Notes: generated by a model from the letters alone, not told the origin. DNA of 64,000 nucleotides from Nostoc edaphicum CCNP1411 (GCF_014023275.1 NZ_CP054698.1:744001-808000); one strand, 5' to 3'; numbered from the stretch's first letter, positions 17,686 through 26,577 are shown. Numbers and translations are program-made.

Positions 17686-18070
17686 CCCACTTCTATTTTT
17701 AGCTTACGCGTAACAAGCTATCCAAATTCACTCAGAAAAAGCTCGAAAAAGTTTCCTAAAACCATCAATAACAATTCAAAATCCTACCCTTACAGGGAAG
17801 CAAGCTACGCATAGGATCTTGTAGAGAAGAGATTTTCAGATGGGAATTTAAAGCCTGACTGAAACTTTAGCTAGGTGTTGACATTCGGTCTTAAAGCCTT
17901 AATTTTACGATAAAAATTGCGATTCTCTCTATAGTTTCTTTGAGACAAACAGATTAAAGTAATATAGCAACGGTGGTATCATTACATCCACATGATACCG
18001 TAATTTTGTCTAGATATAGAATTCTATCGCCCTGTCAACGGTAGATTATTTCTGAAAGGAGTTTGCTGCA
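17686..18070. other. Gap with a repeat fragment and a small palindrome
   Basis: No gene is visible. At 17800-17835 there is a short dispersed repeat (AAGCTACGCATAGGATCTTG, also near 9243). At 17975-17999 GGTATCAT and ATGATACC form an eight-base inverted repeat, about 70 bases before the next gene, which could be an operator or a leader hairpin. Confidence 0.4.
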
Positions 18071-18949
18071 ATGTCCACAAAACCAACTACTCGATTAATT
18101 TTGGAGACTTTACTCCCCCATCTCAAAGTAGCAGCAGCCTATGCCAATTTTCTTCAACCAAAAATTGCTGCACTTCCCGCCAAAGAACAAGCAAAAAACT
18201 TTTTTGCTGCTGCACTTACTGATGCGGATGTGGCTATTCAAAACCTGGTAGAAGTAGTATTGCTGGGCACTTTCCCAGATATTCGCTTTTATGGCGAAGA
18301 ATATGAAAGTTCTAACAACACCAAATATTTTCGCGCTATCGAACTCGGTTCAGAAGGTGATTACTTAGTCACGCTTGACCCGATTGATGGCACGAAGTTT
18401 TATATGGATGGACATTCTAATTATCAAATTATTCTCAGTATTTTAAATTCGGATGACTTTGAAGCAGTAATTGCCATTTCTCCTGCCCAAAACATTTATT
18501 TTTACGCCCTTCGAGGCGAAGGTGCTTTTAAAGGGACGCTGGAGATGAACTTAGAAGCCTGTGCCCCGTTACATATAACATCCGCCAAACCTTCTATTTT
18601 GTTGGGATGGGGAATGAATGCGATCGCACATTTACTAAAAGATCGATATAAAGTAATCGATATAGCGACTGATTACTCTAGTGATATTCAAATTCCTAAT
18701 CTCAATGGTATTCTCAGCGGTGATTTAAGTGGAGCAGTTATTAAATCGGGTAAATTTCTTGATAGTGCTGCACTCGCTTTTATTGCGAAAGAGGCTGGCT
18801 GGATTGTAACTACTCTGGACGGTTCGCCTTTACCGCCACTGCATACTTGTAAAAACTATAGCCTACCTGGATTGATAGTAGCTGCTTCAAAATCTGTTCA
18901 TCAAGACTTACTGTCAGCGATGCAAAGCCTAGCGGCTAGTGAGTGCTGA
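18071..18949 (+). CDS. Inositol monophosphatase family protein
   Basis: This 292-residue protein has the fold of Mg2+-dependent Li-sensitive phosphatases, which act on inositol phosphates, fructose bisphosphate or PAP. Metal and phosphate ligands are visible: TDADVAIQ, GEEYES, DPIDGTKFYMDG (residues around 114-125) and the later SGKFLDSAALAFIAKEAG in place of the usual WDxAA. The exact substrate is not predictable. AGGAG precedes the ATG by 12 bases. A 14-base tandem repeat begins right at its stop codon. Confidence 0.85.
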   Translation: MSTKPTTRLILETLLPHLKVAAAYANFLQPKIAALPAKEQAKNFFAAALTDADVAIQNLVEVVLLGTFPDIRFYGEEYESSNNTKYFRAIELGSEGDYLVTLDPIDGTKFYMDGHSNYQIILSILNSDDFEAVIAISPAQNIYFYALRGEGAFKGTLEMNLEACAPLHITSAKPSILLGWGMNAIAHLLKDRYKVIDIATDYSSDIQIPNLNGILSGDLSGAVIKSGKFLDSAALAFIAKEAGWIVTTLDGSPLPPLHTCKNYSLPGLIVAASKSVHQDLLSAMQSLAASEC

Positions 18950-18953
18950 GTGC

Positions 18954-19065
18954 TGAGTTAGAAGTAATGAGTTAGAAGTAATGAGTTAGAAGTAATGAGT
19001 TAGAAGTAATGAGTTAGAAGTAATGAGTTAGAAGTAATGAGTTAGAAGTAATGAGTTAGAAGTAG
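18954..19065. repeat. 14-base tandem repeat, eight copies
   Basis: The unit TGAGTTAGAAGTAA is repeated eight times without error apart from the last base. Length is two heptads. It begins five bases after the stop codon of the phosphatase gene. Confidence 0.95.
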
Positions 19066-19092
19066 TAGTTGTGAATCTTCCCCACTTTAAGG

Positions 19093-19304
19093 CTACGGTG
19101 TATACACAAGTCAAAAAAAGCTTGATTTTTCATTGTTCTCTCGTTTATCTCGTTCCCATGCTCTGCATGGGAATGCTCCTCGTTGAGGCTCTGCCTCCAA
19201 TCTGGTATTGAGTCAGAGACTCAATGAATGCATTCCCAGTCGGAGACTGGGAACGAGGAAATGCTTATCAAGCTAGGTTTTTAGGACTTGTGTGTACACC
19301 GTAG
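19093..19304. mobile_element. 212-base MITE with terminal repeats and 10-base target duplication
   Basis: The ends are CTACGGTGTATACACAAGTC (19093-19112) and its inverse with one mismatch (19285-19304). CACTTTAAGG flanks both sides directly (19083-19092 and 19305-19314), as expected for a target duplication. The interior carries a second palindromic repeat (about 19150-19258: CTCGTTCCCATGC through GACTGGGAACGAG) related to the one at 45590-45705. There is no coding sequence. Confidence 0.88.
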
Positions 19305-19379
19305 CACTTTAAGGTGGGAAACTCACTACTTGGAACTGAACTGGATACCGTCTTCCACGATCTATATTTTTTCGACAAA

Positions 19380-20360
19380 ATGAAAATCTGTATTGTTGGC
19401 GCGGGCGCGATTGGTGGATATTTAGGGGCAAAACTGGCACTGGCAGGTGAAACAGTGACCGTGATTGCGCGTGGTTCTCATTTAGAGGCAATTCAAAAAA
19501 AAGGACTAAAGTTGGTCATGGCAGATGGTTCCAGCCAAATTGCTACTCCATCTTTGGCCACTAGTGATATCCAGTCAGCAGGGCCACAAGATGTAGTAAT
19601 TTTAACTGTCAAGGCTCACAGTGTTCCTGCGATCGCACCTTTTCTTCCTGCACTCTACAATTCTCACACGATGGTGGTAACAGCCCAAAATGGCGTTCCT
19701 TGGTGGTACTTTCGTCAATATGGCGGTGAGTATGAAGGTACGCGGATTCAATCTGTTGACCCAGATGGGATTATTGAAGCTAGTATAGGTGCTGACCGCG
19801 CCATCGGTTGTGTGGTTTACCCGGCAACTGAGATAATTGAACCAGGTGTAATTAAGCATATTGAAGGCGATCGCTTTACTCTCGGTGAAATTGACGGCAC
19901 TAAAACCGAACGCATTCAATTATTGGCACAGACTTTAAAACAGGCAGGATTCAAAGCACCAATCCGTAATCAAATTCGCACGGAAATTTGGATCAAATTG
20001 TGGGGTAATGTGGCATTTAATCCCATTAGTGCCCTGACTGGTGCTACTTTAGAGGATATTTGTCGCTATCCCCTCACTCGTGAACTAGCGCGACAGATGA
20101 TGATTGAAACTCAAGCGATCGCAGAAAATTTGGGTATAAAGTTTGGTATTACTTTGGAACAGCGAATTAATGGGGCAGAAAATGTTGGTGCCCACAAAAC
20201 CTCAATGCTACAAGATATTGAAGTCGGACGCCCCACTGAGATAGACGCTATTGTTGGCGCGGTGGCAGAATTGGGAAAACTCACTCAAATCCCCACACCT
20301 TATATTGATGCTATTTATGCCAGTGTCAAGCTGTTGGAGGCGACCAAAGTGAGAATTTGA
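19380..20360 (+). CDS. panE: 2-dehydropantoate 2-reductase
   Basis: Ketopantoate reductase makes pantoate for coenzyme A using NADPH. The 326 residues begin with the Rossmann motif MKICIVGAGAIGGYLGAKLA; the ATG at 19380 is chosen because this motif must be N-terminal, although the frame is open 66 bases further up into the target duplication of the adjacent MITE. Later motifs include TVKAHSVPAI, AQNGVPWW, the catalytic Lys region IWIKLWGNVAFNPISALTG and the C-terminal HKTSMLQDIEVGRPTEIDAI. The MITE ends 75 bases upstream and may now provide the promoter region. Confidence 0.9.
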   Translation: MKICIVGAGAIGGYLGAKLALAGETVTVIARGSHLEAIQKKGLKLVMADGSSQIATPSLATSDIQSAGPQDVVILTVKAHSVPAIAPFLPALYNSHTMVVTAQNGVPWWYFRQYGGEYEGTRIQSVDPDGIIEASIGADRAIGCVVYPATEIIEPGVIKHIEGDRFTLGEIDGTKTERIQLLAQTLKQAGFKAPIRNQIRTEIWIKLWGNVAFNPISALTGATLEDICRYPLTRELARQMMIETQAIAENLGIKFGITLEQRINGAENVGAHKTSMLQDIEVGRPTEIDAIVGAVAELGKLTQIPTPYIDAIYASVKLLEATKVRI

Positions 20361-20423
20361 CCAACGCACCCATCATTAAGGTAAGGGACTTACAACTTAC
20401 AAATAAATATCTCATTGCTATGT

Positions 20424-20533
20424 AGGCAGGGGGGCAGGGGGGCAGGGGGGCAGGGGGGGGCAGGGGGGCAGGGGAAGCAGGGGAAGCAGGAGGAGCAGGG
20501 GGGAGCAGGGGGGAGCAGGGGGGAGCAGGGGAG
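20424..20533. repeat. G-rich GGGGGGCA microsatellite
   Basis: Repeated GGGGGGCA, GGGGAAGCA and GGGGGGAGCA units fill about 110 bases between panE and the convergent methyltransferase. The strand asymmetry (runs of four to eight G) makes four-stranded DNA structure possible. Confidence 0.9.
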
Positions 20534-20645
20534 GAAGAATCTAACGATCATCTGCGCTCCCAAAATTGAATAATTTAATTTCTGGAAATTTAAAATACTT
20601 AAACTGACAACCTTAGCGCAGGGTTAGCGACTGTGCGTAGCCTCA

Positions 20646-21422
20646 TTACGAATTAGGTTGCGGTGATTTGGCGATCGCAGCCCAAACTCTATGATGAACT
20701 TCAAGAATTGGTGTGGGATATCTTGCTTCGAGTAATTTTGCCAATTCCTGGTCAAATACTTCTACCTTTTCTGGTGTCAAACTGGCTCCCACACCGGCAC
20801 TAGCACGAATTCGCCCCCGCCAAGCCTCATGTGTATAAGGTACAAATACATCGTAAGAAAATGTGCGGATTTCTCTAAATCCTCCTTCGCCAATATCTTG
20901 TAACCACAGGGGATACAATCCATTACCGCCGCCCAAATTCCATGCTGGATTGTGAGCTTTGATCAGTTGTTCTGTGGCTTCAACTACATTACCTTTTAAG
21001 GGTATCCAATCAAAATGAGCGATCGCGATCGAGCCATTTCCTTTCAAGATCCGAGTAATTTCTTGGACGGCACGCGGACGATCAAACCAATGCCAACACT
21101 GTCCAGCTGTCACCACATCTGCACTTGCATCTGGTAATTCGGTATTCTCGGCAGTTGCAACTCGATAATCTACTTTGAGTTGGACAGATTCAGTTAACTG
21201 TATGGCTTGTTCTAAAAGTGACACTGATGGGTCTATACCAATTACATAAGCACCCCTATCAGAAAAACCCCGCGCTAGTGTTCCTGTTCCTGTACCGAGG
21301 TCAACAATATTCTGCCCTGGTAAACCTATACCATATTCAGACAGTTTGTTGAATAATGAACTGGGGAAGCCAGCGCGGTGTTTTGCATAATCAGTAGCAG
21401 TTGCACCAAAATCAATTTTCAT
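20646..21422 (-). CDS. Class I SAM-dependent methyltransferase
   Basis: This 258-residue protein has the standard SAM motifs: IVDLGTGTGTLARGF (residues about 39-53), the acidic GIDPS after the second strand, and ADVVTAGQCWHWFDRP as the post-II/III region. The N-terminus FGATATDYAKHRAGFP matches the family often labelled class I methyltransferase near UbiE/SmtA. The small-molecule substrate is unknown. It starts 34 bases after the SDR gene upstream on the same strand, so the two are probably one transcript and at the far end of the thioredoxin-led group. Confidence 0.87.
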   Translation of the reverse strand: MKIDFGATATDYAKHRAGFPSSLFNKLSEYGIGLPGQNIVDLGTGTGTLARGFSDRGAYVIGIDPSVSLLEQAIQLTESVQLKVDYRVATAENTELPDASADVVTAGQCWHWFDRPRAVQEITRILKGNGSIAIAHFDWIPLKGNVVEATEQLIKAHNPAWNLGGGNGLYPLWLQDIGEGGFREIRTFSYDVFVPYTHEAWRGRIRASAGVGASLTPEKVEVFDQELAKLLEARYPTPILEVHHRVWAAIAKSPQPNS

Positions 21423-21456
21423 ACCTTCAAAACTCTTCTTGTAACAATTGTCTAGG

Positions 21457-22146
21457 CTAGAAATTCTCTACCCACGGACGTAGTTCTACTTCATAAGTCC
21501 AAGCACTGCGGGGTTGGTGGAGGATATTGAGATAAGTTTGAGCGATCGCATCCGGGTCAAGAGTACTATCAGGATTATCCACTGGATCTTGGCGGACTGC
21601 CGAACGAATTCCACCATCAATCACGAAATGCGCCACATGGATATTTTTTGGTGCTAATTCTCTAGCAATACTCTGAGCCAAACCGCGCAGTGCAAATTTA
21701 CCCATTGCAAAGGGAGCAGACAGCGGATAACCTTTAACACTGGCTGAGGCTCCAGTAAAAAATATAGCACCGCCACCAAGTTGCAAAAACCTTTTGGTAG
21801 CAGCTTGGGCTACAAGAAAGCCACCATAAGCAGTGATATCTAGGGTTTTTGCCACCTCACCAGGGTCTAGATCAACAAGAGGCCCCCGCACCCGAAAACT
21901 AGGATTGTAAACGACAACATTCGGGGAACCGACTTTATGATCAATATCAATAAATAACTGTTCTACTTCATCGGGCTTTGAAGCATCAGCGGCGAAACTA
22001 ACCGCCCCAATTTCACTGCTCAATTGAGTGAGTTTTTCAATTTGGCGAGCCGCTAAAGCTACGGTAAATCCTTCTTTGGCAAATAGGCGAGCTAAAGAAG
22101 CGCTCAGTCCATCACCTGCACCGACAATTAAAGCTGTTGTTGCCAT
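21457..22146 (-). CDS. SDR-fold oxidoreductase without the catalytic Tyr
   Basis: This 229-residue protein has the short-chain dehydrogenase fold: nucleotide-binding ALIVGAGDGLSASLARLF, acidic FAADAS, and SARELAPKNIHVAHFVIDG near the end. The usual signature residues are altered. NNAG is YNPS at 80-83, and the YxxxK pair is FAMGK (F146, K150); Ser134 (TGAS) is kept. Without Tyr the normal hydride-transfer chemistry is doubtful. Several SDR subfamilies with Phe here are known, so this may be a conserved variant rather than decay. It precedes the methyltransferase by 34 bases. Confidence 0.83.
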   Translation of the reverse strand: MATTALIVGAGDGLSASLARLFAKEGFTVALAARQIEKLTQLSSEIGAVSFAADASKPDEVEQLFIDIDHKVGSPNVVVYNPSFRVRGPLVDLDPGEVAKTLDITAYGGFLVAQAATKRFLQLGGGAIFFTGASASVKGYPLSAPFAMGKFALRGLAQSIARELAPKNIHVAHFVIDGGIRSAVRQDPVDNPDSTLDPDAIAQTYLNILHQPRSAWTYEVELRPWVENF

Positions 22147-22257
22147 ATTTTAAACCTGTAGTGCTTATTCTGCCTAGCTTAAAGCTTTTCTTAATGCCAT
22201 TCGATTAAAACATTCATAGATTAAGAATTGAGCGTAACTGAAGATAGTTGTGAATCT

Positions 22258-22410
22258 AATACGGTTCGGTTAAGGTTTTTTGATGAAAATTCTAGCTCGC
22301 AAAGACGCGATGAATCATTACAAAGACGCGATAAATCGCCGTCTCTACAAAGGACTGATTATTGTAGAGACGGCGATTCATCGCGTCTCTTGTCTTAACC
22401 GAACAGTATT
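22258..22410. mobile_element. 153-base AATAC-family MITE-like element
   Basis: The ends AATACGGTTCGGTTAAG and CTTAACCGAACAGTATT are inverted repeats with one mismatch. The interior has a second pair of arms, AGACGCGATAAATCGCCGTCT and TTGTAGAGACGGCGATTCAT, making it strongly palindromic. It lies between the SDR and nitroreductase genes. Related 100-base copies are at 57848 and 61720. Confidence 0.85.
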
Positions 22411-22589
22411 GGGAGTGGTGGAGCAGAGATCAATATCTAAATTGATCGAGTAGGTACTTGTGAATGACTATTAAAGACTCATTCACGAGTCTTTGAGCTT
22501 CGTTGATGAGTTTTTGAACTCCATTAATGAGGCTCAGAAATCGACTTTTTTACCATCTTGTCTTATGCCCCATACCAATTTAGGAAAAT

Positions 22590-23255
22590 TTATCCTGCAT
22601 AAGGATTACCGATTCTATCCACAGAGACGTTGGAGGAGAATGGCAGACGACCTGGATTTAAGCGTGGCTCGGCTGCATAACCAACAGGAACAACAACAGC
22701 GATCGCTAAATCTGGATTATCCCCAGCCCCAATGACTTCCTTTACCTGATCCTCAACCCAACCGTTCATAAAACAAGTGGATAATCCCAGACTTTCTGCT
22801 GCTAACACCAAATGGGTAGCGGCAATAATGGCATCTTTGATGGCATATTCGCGTCGCTTGTCGCCTAGCCCAGCTTGAAATTGCGGGATGGCGGCTTTGA
22901 AATAGTTTACCGTGCCTTCATTCCATGCTCCAGTTTCGGCAGCTTGCTCTAGAATTGGGGTTAAGTTTTCTTCACCGGCATTAGGATCGGCGGCAAACAC
23001 AAAGGTAACAGGTGCTTGGATAATTTGCTGTTGATTCCACGATGCTGCTGCTAGTGCGGCCTTTTGTGCGTCATCTTGCACAAGAATAATTTGCCATGAC
23101 TGGATATTAAAGCTGCTGGGTGCTGCCACGGTTAACTCTACTAGTTGCTTGAGTAGTTCTGGGGCAATGGGGTCTGTTGTAAAAGTTTTGATGGAACGAC
23201 GTTTAGCGATCGCACTCGGTACATCTAAAGGTTGGGTTTGGGTGATAGGACTCAT
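22590..23255 (-). CDS. Nitroreductase family protein
   Basis: This 221-residue flavoprotein is predicted to bind FMN and reduce nitro compounds or quinones with NAD(P)H. Family motifs are AIAKRRSIKTF at the N-terminus (FMN phosphate), APSSFNIQSWQIILV, and the C-terminal AAESLGLSTCFMNGWVE and VVVPVGYAAEPR. AGGAG lies seven bases before the ATG. It belongs to the one-way group of redox genes between 20646 and 26146. Its upstream gap is filled by a GAATTC-type repeat. Confidence 0.88.
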   Translation of the reverse strand: MSPITQTQPLDVPSAIAKRRSIKTFTTDPIAPELLKQLVELTVAAPSSFNIQSWQIILVQDDAQKAALAAASWNQQQIIQAPVTFVFAADPNAGEENLTPILEQAAETGAWNEGTVNYFKAAIPQFQAGLGDKRREYAIKDAIIAATHLVLAAESLGLSTCFMNGWVEDQVKEVIGAGDNPDLAIAVVVPVGYAAEPRLNPGRLPFSSNVSVDRIGNPYAG

Positions 23256-23352
23256 GAGATTCTCCTGATAGTTGAGTGATGACCAAATAATTCGTAATTC
23301 CTAATTAGGATACAAGCCAATATATTTATTCATGAAACAAAAATAAAAATTA

Positions 23353-23525
23353 TCGAACAGAATTCAGGAGTCAGGAGTCAGAATTCAGTTGGGTATTCTG
23401 AATGAAAAAGCGGATGAATAACCGACGTTTTTGCACCCCCACCAAATCGTAGATTTGGTGGTTTTCAATCAGTCGCGGGTCTGAATTCCCGACTGATTTA
23501 TTCTGACTCCTGAATTCTTCTTCAA
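23353..23525. repeat. GAATTC/GACTCC palindrome repeat
   Basis: The left end TCGAACAGAATTCAGGAGTC and the right end TTCTGACTCCTGAATTCTTC are inverted copies, enclosing unrelated short sequence with its own hairpins (AAATCGTAGATTTGGTGG and TCAGTCGCGGGTCTGAATTC). Other copies are at 40510 and, in reverse, 49356. No protein is encoded. Confidence 0.8.
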
Positions 23526-23607
23526 TTCTTGTTTCAGAACAAACAACTTGGCTACACCCATATAAGACACAGCCATAAAGTCATAATTACGAATTACGAA
23601 TTACGAA

Positions 23608-24720
23608 TTACGCTTTAGCTACCGCCTCATTAGCAGCCGACCAAAATGGGTAATCTGTGTATCCCTTTTCATCGCCACCATAAAAGGTTGCTTGATTAGG
23701 TTCATTTAGTGGCGCATTTAAAGCCAAGCGTCGGGGTAAATCAGGATTTGATATAAATAATGTGCCAAAGGCAACTAAATCTGCTGCTTTGTTTGCCAGT
23801 ACAGCATCGCCTTTTTCACGCGTATAACCACCATTGACGATGAGTGTACCTGTAAAGCGATCGCGTATGTGACTAGTGGGTACAATTATCCCGCCATGTC
23901 TGATGTCTGCTTCTGTGGCTTCATAAAGATGCAGATATGCCAAATTAAACTGGTTCAATGCTTGAGCCGCATAACCGAATGTCTCTAGGGGATTGGAATC
24001 ACCCATATCGTTAAAAGTTCCACTGGGAGAAAAACGTACTCCTACCCGATTAGAATCCCACACACTAGTTACCGCCTCCGTCACCTCCAACAAGAATTGA
24101 GTCCGATTCTCAATGGAACCCCCATATTTATCTGTACGTTGATTGGTGCGATCGCGGAGAAACTGATCTATTAAATAACCATTAGCTGAGTGAATTTCCA
24201 CTCCATCAAAGCCAGCAGCTAAAGCATTTGCCGCTCCCTGACGGTACTGTTCGACTATCTGCGGTATTTCTGAAGTTTCTAAAGCACGGGGAGTAACAAA
24301 GGGTTTTGGTCCCTCATAGGTTGCAGCCTCACCTTTCGCAGCGATCGCAGAAGGCGCCACAGGTAAAGCTCCATTCGGTTGTAAGTCTGGGTGAGAAATT
24401 CTGCCTACATGCCATAGTTGCAGAAAAATTCTTCCTCCCTCCTGATGTACTGCATCAGTTACTAACTTCCATCCTTCCACCTGTTCTGATGAATGAATTC
24501 CTGGTGTCGCTGGGTAGCCCTGTCCTTCAGGAGTTACCTGTGATGCTTCTGCAATAATCAGTCCAGCAGAAGCACGTTGAGCGTAGTAAGTAGCATTAAG
24601 TTGGTGTGGTACGTTTCCCTCACTTGCCCTGTTTCGGGTTAAGGGTGCCATCACTATCCGATTAGGTAGTTCCAGATTCCCTAATTGACAAGGAGAGAAT
24701 AAGTTGATATCAGTTGTCAT
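23608..24720 (-). CDS. Old yellow enzyme family alkene reductase
   Basis: This 370-residue FMN protein of the OYE/NemA type reduces activated C=C bonds of enals, enones and electrophilic stress products with NADPH. Visible motifs are [12 protein letters not shown] at the N-terminus, LQLWHVGR, the substrate-binding His/Asn in [30 protein letters not shown], and [11 protein letters not shown] for the FMN phosphate. GGAG precedes the ATG by eight bases. It lies with nitroreductase, SDR and thioredoxin genes, which suggests a role in coping with reactive electrophiles or oxidative stress. Confidence 0.93.
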   Translation of the reverse strand: MTTDINLFSPCQLGNLELPNRIVMAPLTRNRASEGNVPHQLNATYYAQRASAGLIIAEASQVTPEGQGYPATPGIHSSEQVEGWKLVTDAVHQEGGRIFLQLWHVGRISHPDLQPNGALPVAPSAIAAKGEAATYEGPKPFVTPRALETSEIPQIVEQYRQGAANALAAGFDGVEIHSANGYLIDQFLRDRTNQRTDKYGGSIENRTQFLLEVTEAVTSVWDSNRVGVRFSPSGTFNDMGDSNPLETFGYAAQALNQFNLAYLHLYEATEADIRHGGIIVPTSHIRDRFTGTLIVNGGYTREKGDAVLANKAADLVAFGTLFISNPDLPRRLALNAPLNEPNQATFYGGDEKGYTDYPFWSAANEAVAKA

Positions 24721-24748
24721 TGGTTATATCTCCAAATTATTTTTACTC

Positions 24749-24885
24749 ATTGGGAATTGGGCATTGGGCATTGGGCATTGGGCATTGGGCATTGGGCATG
24801 GGGCATTGGGAATTGGGAATTGGGCATTAGCTATTTCCCTTGTCTGTCTATTCCTCATTCCCCATGCCCCATGCCCCATGCCCCA
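24749..24885. repeat. Heptad repeat patch with opposed arms
   Basis: The left arm (24749-24829) is GGGCATT/GGGAATT heptads and the right arm (24854-24885) is the complementary CCCCATG units, around a 25-base spacer. It fills the gap between the OYE and SDR genes. Confidence 0.9.
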
Positions 24886-24887
24886 CA

Positions 24888-25682
24888 CTAAACAATCGAC
24901 CGAATAACGCCACCATCTACCCGCAAAGCTGCACCATTTGTTGCTGATGCTAGCGGACTAGAAAGGTAAACTACGATCGCTGCTACTTCTTCATTAGTTG
25001 CAAAGCGTTTGATTAAGGAACTTGGACGCACATTCTGAAAAAACTCAGCCTCAACTTCCGTTGGACTAATCCCACGTTCCTGCGCCAGGTTGATAATAAA
25101 CTCTTCAACGCCCTCTGAGCGGGTTGGCCCTGGTAGGACTGAGTTGACTGTGACTCCAGTCCCAATAGTCATTTCTGCTAGACCTCTTGCAATGGCTAGT
25201 TGCGCTGTCTTAGTTGTGCCATAGTGAATCATTTCTACTGGGATCTGAATAGCAGATTCACTGGAGATAAAAATTATCCGCCCCCAGTTTTGCTCTAGCT
25301 GCTTTCGCAGATATTGCCGACTCAAACGGACTCCACTGAGGACGTTAACCTCAAATATATTTAACCAGTCTTCATCAGTAATATCAAAGAAGGTTTTTGG
25401 CTCATAAATACCGACATTGTTTATGAGGATATCAACGTGAGGAACCTCTTGAAAGAGTTTCTCTACCCCTGATGCAGTGGCTGCGTCAGCAACAACACCA
25501 GAAACTTTTGCGTCCGGTGTACTTTGCTTAATTTTAGCGATCGCTTGGGTTACTCTTTCTTCAGACCGACCGTTGACAATTACTGATGCACCTTCTTGAG
25601 CTAGCCCAAGAGCGATCGCAAAACCAATACCTGCGGTTGAGCCACTCACCAGTGCGGATTTACCCTGTAATTTCAAGTCCAT
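24888..25682 (-). CDS. SDR family NAD(P)-dependent oxidoreductase
   Basis: This 264-residue classical short-chain dehydrogenase has an intact active site. The cofactor loop is [16 protein letters not shown], the structural motif NNVG follows VDILI, and the catalytic Ser-Tyr-Lys are in [21 protein letters not shown]. The C-terminal [13 protein letters not shown] and DGGVIRSIV are typical. It lies 140 bases downstream of the thioredoxin gene on the same strand, with a repeat patch between them. The substrate is unknown. The intact YxxxK here contrasts with the Phe version in the SDR at 21457. Confidence 0.9.
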   Translation of the reverse strand: MDLKLQGKSALVSGSTAGIGFAIALGLAQEGASVIVNGRSEERVTQAIAKIKQSTPDAKVSGVVADAATASGVEKLFQEVPHVDILINNVGIYEPKTFFDITDEDWLNIFEVNVLSGVRLSRQYLRKQLEQNWGRIIFISSESAIQIPVEMIHYGTTKTAQLAIARGLAEMTIGTGVTVNSVLPGPTRSEGVEEFIINLAQERGISPTEVEAEFFQNVRPSSLIKRFATNEEVAAIVVYLSSPLASATNGAALRVDGGVIRSIV

Positions 25683-25718
25683 TTCGCTCTTTCCCCGTTA
25701 GTTGAAACAGAATGATCT

Positions 25719-25813
25719 GGGAGTGGGGAGTGGGGACTGGGGAGCAGAGGGGCAGAGGGGCAGAGGAGCAAATGCCCAATGCCCAATGCCCAATGCCCAA
25801 TTCCCTATGCCCC
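25719..25813. repeat. Heptad-type repeat patch
   Basis: Runs of GGGGAGTG and AGAGGGGC are followed by CCCAATG heptads, giving purine-rich and pyrimidine-rich arms between the thioredoxin and SDR genes. Confidence 0.85.
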
Positions 25814-25822
25814 TAACTTAAA

Positions 25823-26146
25823 TTAAAGATGCTGTGCTAAGGTCTTATTCAAGGTAGTTTTTGGGACTGCCCCTACGACAGTATCGACCTGGCGACCTCC
25901 CTTAAAAACCATCAGCGTCGGAATGCTGCGAATTCCATAATGGCTGGCGACAGTAGGATTTTGATCTGTGTTCAGCTTCACAAATTTTACCTGTCCTTCG
26001 TATTCCGCAGCAACTTCATCGACGACTGGGCCAACCATCCGGCAAGGGCCGCACCACGGTGCCCAAAAGTCCACTAAGACCGGAATTTCACTTTCCAAAA
26101 CTTCTTGCTTGAATGTGGCTTCTGTGACGTTTGTAATGGATGACAT
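25823..26146 (-). CDS. trxA2: Thioredoxin
   Basis: This 107-residue thioredoxin transfers electrons to disulfides in target proteins. The active site is WCGPC (Cys32, Cys35), and the cis-Pro region is [10 protein letters not shown]; the length is standard. AGGAAGG precedes the ATG. It is divergent from the ArsR-type gene at 26227, with an 80-base shared promoter that contains a perfect palindrome. This matches the trxA2-rexT arrangement known in Anabaena PCC 7120, where RexT represses trxA2 until oxidised. I assign trxA2 by that context. Confidence 0.94.
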   Translation of the reverse strand: MSSITNVTEATFKQEVLESEIPVLVDFWAPWCGPCRMVGPVVDEVAAEYEGQVKFVKLNTDQNPTVASHYGIRSIPTLMVFKGGRQVDTVVGAVPKTTLNKTLAQHL

Positions 26147-26172
26147 AAATTGCCTTCCTAATTAATTCTATA

Positions 26173-26189
26173 ATTCGATAATATCGAAT
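26173..26189. promoter_or_regulatory. Palindromic operator, probable RexT site
   Basis: ATTCGATA-A-TATCGAAT is a perfect inverted repeat of eight bases each side, midway in the 80-base space between the divergent trxA and rexT starts. Its size and position suit binding of an ArsR-type dimer that controls both genes. I inferred the site from position and symmetry. Confidence 0.7.
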
Positions 26190-26226
26190 AATAAAAATAT
26201 ATGCCACCTGATGAGATAATGCAACT

Positions 26227-26577
26227 ATGAAATTCCTTTATCATCCAGATAGAAAAAATATTTCTTTACCGGGCGTGTTGTATGCATTGGGCGATCCGGT
26301 GCGGCTAGAGATTGTGCGCCTGTTGGCGACTGAGGGGGAACAATGTTGTGCGAGGTTTGATTTTGCGATCGCTAAGTCTACCATGTCCAATCACTTCAAG
26401 ATTTTGCGAGAGTCGGGGATAGTCTTTACACGGAAGGAAGGGACACATCACATTAACATCCTGCGGCGTGAAGATTTAGAGATGCTGTTTCCAGGGCTGC
26501 TGGATGCGGTATTGAAAGCCGCTCAACCATTGCCTGTTGTCCCTGCGAGTGCTAAACAAACAGCTTCAAGGATTTAG
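26227..26577 (+). CDS. rexT: ArsR-type redox-sensing repressor
   Basis: This 116-residue winged-helix regulator has ALGDPVRLEIVRLLA and the recognition helix SKSTMSNHFKILRESGIV-type sequence of the ArsR/SmtB family. It has no metal-binding ELCVCDL motif; instead it has adjacent cysteines at positions 40 and 41 (EQCCARF). RexT of Anabaena PCC 7120, which represses trxA2 and loses DNA binding on oxidation, is reported to use such a vicinal pair. Divergence from a thioredoxin gene and the palindrome between them support the same role. Downstream targets may include the OYE, nitroreductase and SDR genes. Confidence 0.88.
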   Translation: MKFLYHPDRKNISLPGVLYALGDPVRLEIVRLLATEGEQCCARFDFAIAKSTMSNHFKILRESGIVFTRKEGTHHINILRREDLEMLFPGLLDAVLKAAQPLPVVPASAKQTASRI

